Source of the DNA: Verrucomicrobiaceae bacterium
GTDB taxonomy: Bacteria; Verrucomicrobiota; Verrucomicrobiia; Verrucomicrobiales; Akkermansiaceae
Direction: 5' to 3'
DNA length: 64,000 bases
Assembly: GCA_027485615.1 (NCBI GenBank)
Contig: JAIXQS010000144.1
Coordinates: 1-64,000, forward strand
This document shows, piece by piece, positions 60,851 through 64,000 of this stretch. The first letter of the stretch is position 1; each line of letters begins with the position of its first letter. Position numbers and translations under genes: made by a program. The notes under the pieces were generated by a model that worked only from the letters and a program-made list of their open reading frames with translations, did not search any database and was not told where the DNA came from.

Positions 60851-60906
60851 AAGAATACGAAGATCAGGCCGAGAAGGCCTCCAGCGATTTTTTTTGCGTG
60901 TTTCAT
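60847..60906 (-). pseudogene. Truncated DoxX-like N-terminus downstream of pirin
   Basis: A 19-codon frame begins at ATG 60906, 18 bp after the pirin stop, and reads MKHAKKIAGGLLGLIFVFL then stop. The Lys-rich start followed by GLLGLIFVF is the typical beginning of DoxX-family membrane proteins. The stop lies within a dispersed repeat. Pirin-DoxX pairs are common, so this is likely the 5' stub of a lost DoxX gene. It could also be a free micropeptide. Confidence 0.45.
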
Positions 60907-60924
60907 GTTTTGTCTTTGTTGGTT

Positions 60925-61629
60925 TCAGGCCAGGTCGAAGAGCAGCGCCTCGCTGTCCTCGGTGGCGGTGAAATGGACTGAGCCGGGGGTTTCCGTGCTG
61001 GCGGCGTCGCCGGGGCGGAGGGTGGTTTCACCAGCGGTGAGTTCTCCCTCGATGATCTGGAACCACAGGCCACGGCCGGCCGCGAGGTCGTGGGAAATAC
61101 TTTCCCCCACTTTCAGGCGGACGCGATAGACATCGGCGTCCTGGTGGATTGTGGCGGAATTTTCACGGCCATCTGGCGAAATCACGAGCACCTTGGCCGC
61201 GCTTTCAGAGGCGGGTGTCGGATGCCACTCGGTGTAGCTGGGCGTGAGGCCGCGCGCTTCAGGCAGTATCCATATTTGCAGGAGATGAAGCGGCTCGGTC
61301 TTCGAGGGGTTGAACTCGGAATGGGTCACGCCGGATCCGGCGCTCATCAGTTGGATCTGGCCGGGCTTGAGCTCGCGGCCATTTCCCATGCTGTCCTTGT
61401 GGGCGATGGTGCCGGAAACGACGTAGCTGAAAATTTCCATATCGCGGTGTGGGTGCGTCGGAAAGCCCGCGCCGGACGCGACCTTGTCCTGGTTGATCAC
61501 GCGAAGGCTGCGGAATCCCATGTGGGCGGGATCGTAGTAATCGGCGAAGCTGAATGTGTGATAACTGTCCAACCAGCCGTGGTTCGCATGGCCACGTTCG
61601 GAGGAGCGGCGGATGGTGAGATTTGACAT
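60925..61629 (-). CDS. Pirin-family protein (YhhW-like)
   Basis: A 234-residue bicupin from ATG 61629 (MSNLTIRRSSERGHANHGWL). The N-terminal cupin carries the metal ligands in FPTHPHRDMEIFSYVVSGTI and GVTHSEFNPS. Family members bind iron or nickel; some have quercetin 2,3-dioxygenase activity and others are redox sensors. The C-terminal cupin (GLWFQIIEGELTAGETTLRP) is intact. It is followed by the DoxX stub. The 227-bp region upstream (61630-61856) shows no gene. Confidence 0.93.
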   Translation of the reverse strand: MSNLTIRRSSERGHANHGWLDSYHTFSFADYYDPAHMGFRSLRVINQDKVASGAGFPTHPHRDMEIFSYVVSGTIAHKDSMGNGRELKPGQIQLMSAGSGVTHSEFNPSKTEPLHLLQIWILPEARGLTPSYTEWHPTPASESAAKVLVISPDGRENSATIHQDADVYRVRLKVGESISHDLAAGRGLWFQIIEGELTAGETTLRPGDAASTETPGSVHFTATEDSEALLFDLA

Positions 61630-61856
61630 ATTCGTTTTCGTTACGGGATAAGAATGACACAGGACGGAGCATTCGCATAATGCCGCCTTCTTCCGAAGTT
61701 CATGCCGTGCGGCTATGAACTTTTCCATTAATTTCCTCGCCAAGCCGCCAGATTCGGCTGCTAGAGGAGCAGATCGGCCTGATGCCCGGGCACGCCTAAG
61801 GATTATGAAAAGCCTGATTGTGCCACTAAGGGAGCGCGCGACAGGGATATGGTATT

Positions 61857-62045
61857 TCAACCCTCCACCAGCTCCGCGCCCTTGAGCAGGCGGCAGAATT
61901 CCTTCTTGGTCACATCGTGGATGGTTCCTTCCGCGGCGTCGGGACTGTCGGTCTCCTTGTAGCGGATCGCGAGGCGTTCCCAGACGACGATGCGGAGATA
62001 GCGGTCGCCCTGTTTCCAGAGCTGGTTTTGTGCGAGTTGGATCAC
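61857..62045 (-). CDS. Small conserved-looking protein coupled to thiE
   Basis: A 62-residue protein (MIQLAQNQLWKQGDRYLRIV, VWERLAIRYKETDSPDAAEG, TIHDVTKKEFCRLLKGAELV). It looks like a compact beta-strand protein; no family is named. Its start overlaps the thiE stop by 4 bp, which supports real coupled translation. Function is unknown. Confidence 0.65.
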   Translation of the reverse strand: MIQLAQNQLWKQGDRYLRIVVWERLAIRYKETDSPDAAEGTIHDVTKKEFCRLLKGAELVEG

Positions 62046-62673
62046 AGGCGGAGCATGGCGGATTTCACGGCGAATGTCGCTGCGGAAATATCGGGGGCGG
62101 TGAGGAGGTGGGAAACGACCACGCAGCGACGCGCGCCAGAGGCGATGATTTCGGCGAGGTTTTCGGGCTTGATCCCGCCGATGCAGAACGCAGGAACCTT
62201 GGATCCGACCTCGCGCTCCATTTCCGCGATGTCCCCGAGGCCGATCGCCGGGCGGCCGGCCTTTGTCGGTGTCGGGAACAAGGGGCCGAAGCCGATGTAA
62301 TCAGCGCCGTCGGCGAGAGCTTGGCGGGCTTGCGCGAGGCTGTGGGTGGAGCGACCGATGATCATGTCGGCTCCAATTTTACTACGAACCTCGTAGATAG
62401 CCCCGTCGTCCTGGCCAATGTGGACGCCGTCGGCACCGAGCTCCGCGGCGAGCTCCGGGTGGTCGTTGAGGATGAACGGGACGCCCGCCATCCTGCAAAG
62501 CGGGATGATCTTCACGGCGACGCTGGAAACGGTTTCCAAGGGGATTCCCTTCGCACGGAGCTGAAGGATATCCACCCCTCCGGCGAGGAGGTCGGCCGCT
62601 ACTTTTTCCATCGCATCTTCGGCGACGTATCCGAAATCAACGATCCCGTAGAGCCGGGCATCAGCGCGGATTT

Positions 62674-62677
<4 letters not shown>
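62042..62677 (-). CDS. thiE: Thiamine-phosphate synthase
   Basis: A 211-residue TIM-barrel enzyme. Motifs: LYGIVDFGYV, GGVDILQLRAKGIPLE (diphosphate-binding Q-x-R-x-K), PFILNDHPELAAELGADGVH with IGQDD, IIGRSTHSLAQARQA, GADYIGFGPLFPTPTKAGRP and CIGGIKPENLAEIIASGA. It couples HMP-PP and thiazole phosphate to thiamine phosphate. Its start overlaps the accC stop by 4 bp; the order accC-thiE-small protein forms one operon. Confidence 0.95.

Positions 62678-64000
<1,323 letters not shown>

Noticed and set aside
61630-61856. Upstream extension of the pirin frame to 61860
   Set aside because: The extra 77 residues are Arg/Ala-rich, unrelated to pirin, and the family start is the ATG at 61629.

Overview
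The window is a chromosomal segment of a high-GC (roughly 60-65%) bacterium. It is most likely a member of the Verrucomicrobiota, order Verrucomicrobiales (Luteolibacter/Haloferula-like). I infer this from the DUF1549/DUF1553 Planctomycetes-Verrucomicrobia cytochrome protein, the prepilin-type protein of the HPGG class, the ECF sigma/vWA pair, the carboxynorspermidine decarboxylase, and the many short dispersed repeats between genes. No rRNA, phage, IS element or CRISPR array is visible. One tRNA (His, GTG) is present. The sequence is typical core chromosome, interrupted by two VapBC-type toxin-antitoxin pairs and several gene fragments.

Layout. 1-1.6 kb: a secreted mini Rhs-core protein (cut by the window edge) and a transglutaminase-like protein, minus strand. 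1.6-8.7 kb: a plus-strand block of esterase, DoxX, NTF2-like, fatty-acid desaturase, FAD amine oxidase-like, DUF1365, cyclopropane-fatty-acid-synthase-like and DUF2062 genes, which looks like a membrane-lipid modification pathway. A second CFA-like methyltransferase and a DUF1295 reductase at 44.9-46.8 kb probably belong to the same chemistry. 8.7-12.3 kb: ECF sigma factor and a large vWA protein. 12.4-15.6 kb: a persulfide/sulfite detoxification operon (rhodanese-DUF2892, persulfide dioxygenase-rhodanese, TauE) divergent from an ArsR regulator. 15.6-18.5 kb: toxin-antitoxin pair, then TonB-ExbB-ExbD. 18.6-25.5 kb: antiporter, rhomboid protease, hydrolase, DUF3500, RecQ and a disordered SPF-repeat protein. 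25.6-29.2 kb: peptide deformylase and a four-gene pseudopilin/ABC-2 operon. 29.3-34.8 kb: sucCD, a glycoside hydrolase, RNase III and tRNA-His. 35-43.4 kb: cytochrome-type DUF1549 protein, P1B-4 metal ATPase and M16 peptidase. 43.5-50.1 kb: TPR protein, lipid genes, ROK kinase, nspC and a cyclophilin. 50.4-64 kb: tatA, exonuclease-family protein, PBP2, dus, serA, vapBC, cysS, bioA, pirin, thiE and accC (cut by the window edge).

The most unusual feature is how short repeats interact with genes. An 87-bp palindromic element sits in frame inside the CFA-like gene. A 7-bp tandem repeat sits in frame inside nspC, and a different repeat abuts its start. Other repeat copies provide a stop codon (DUF1365), a start codon (DUF2062) or end a truncated reading frame (a DoxX stub after pirin). 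I also found three small gene fragments: a TIR/deoxyribosyltransferase-like N-terminus, a SerA-like ACT fragment and the DoxX stub.
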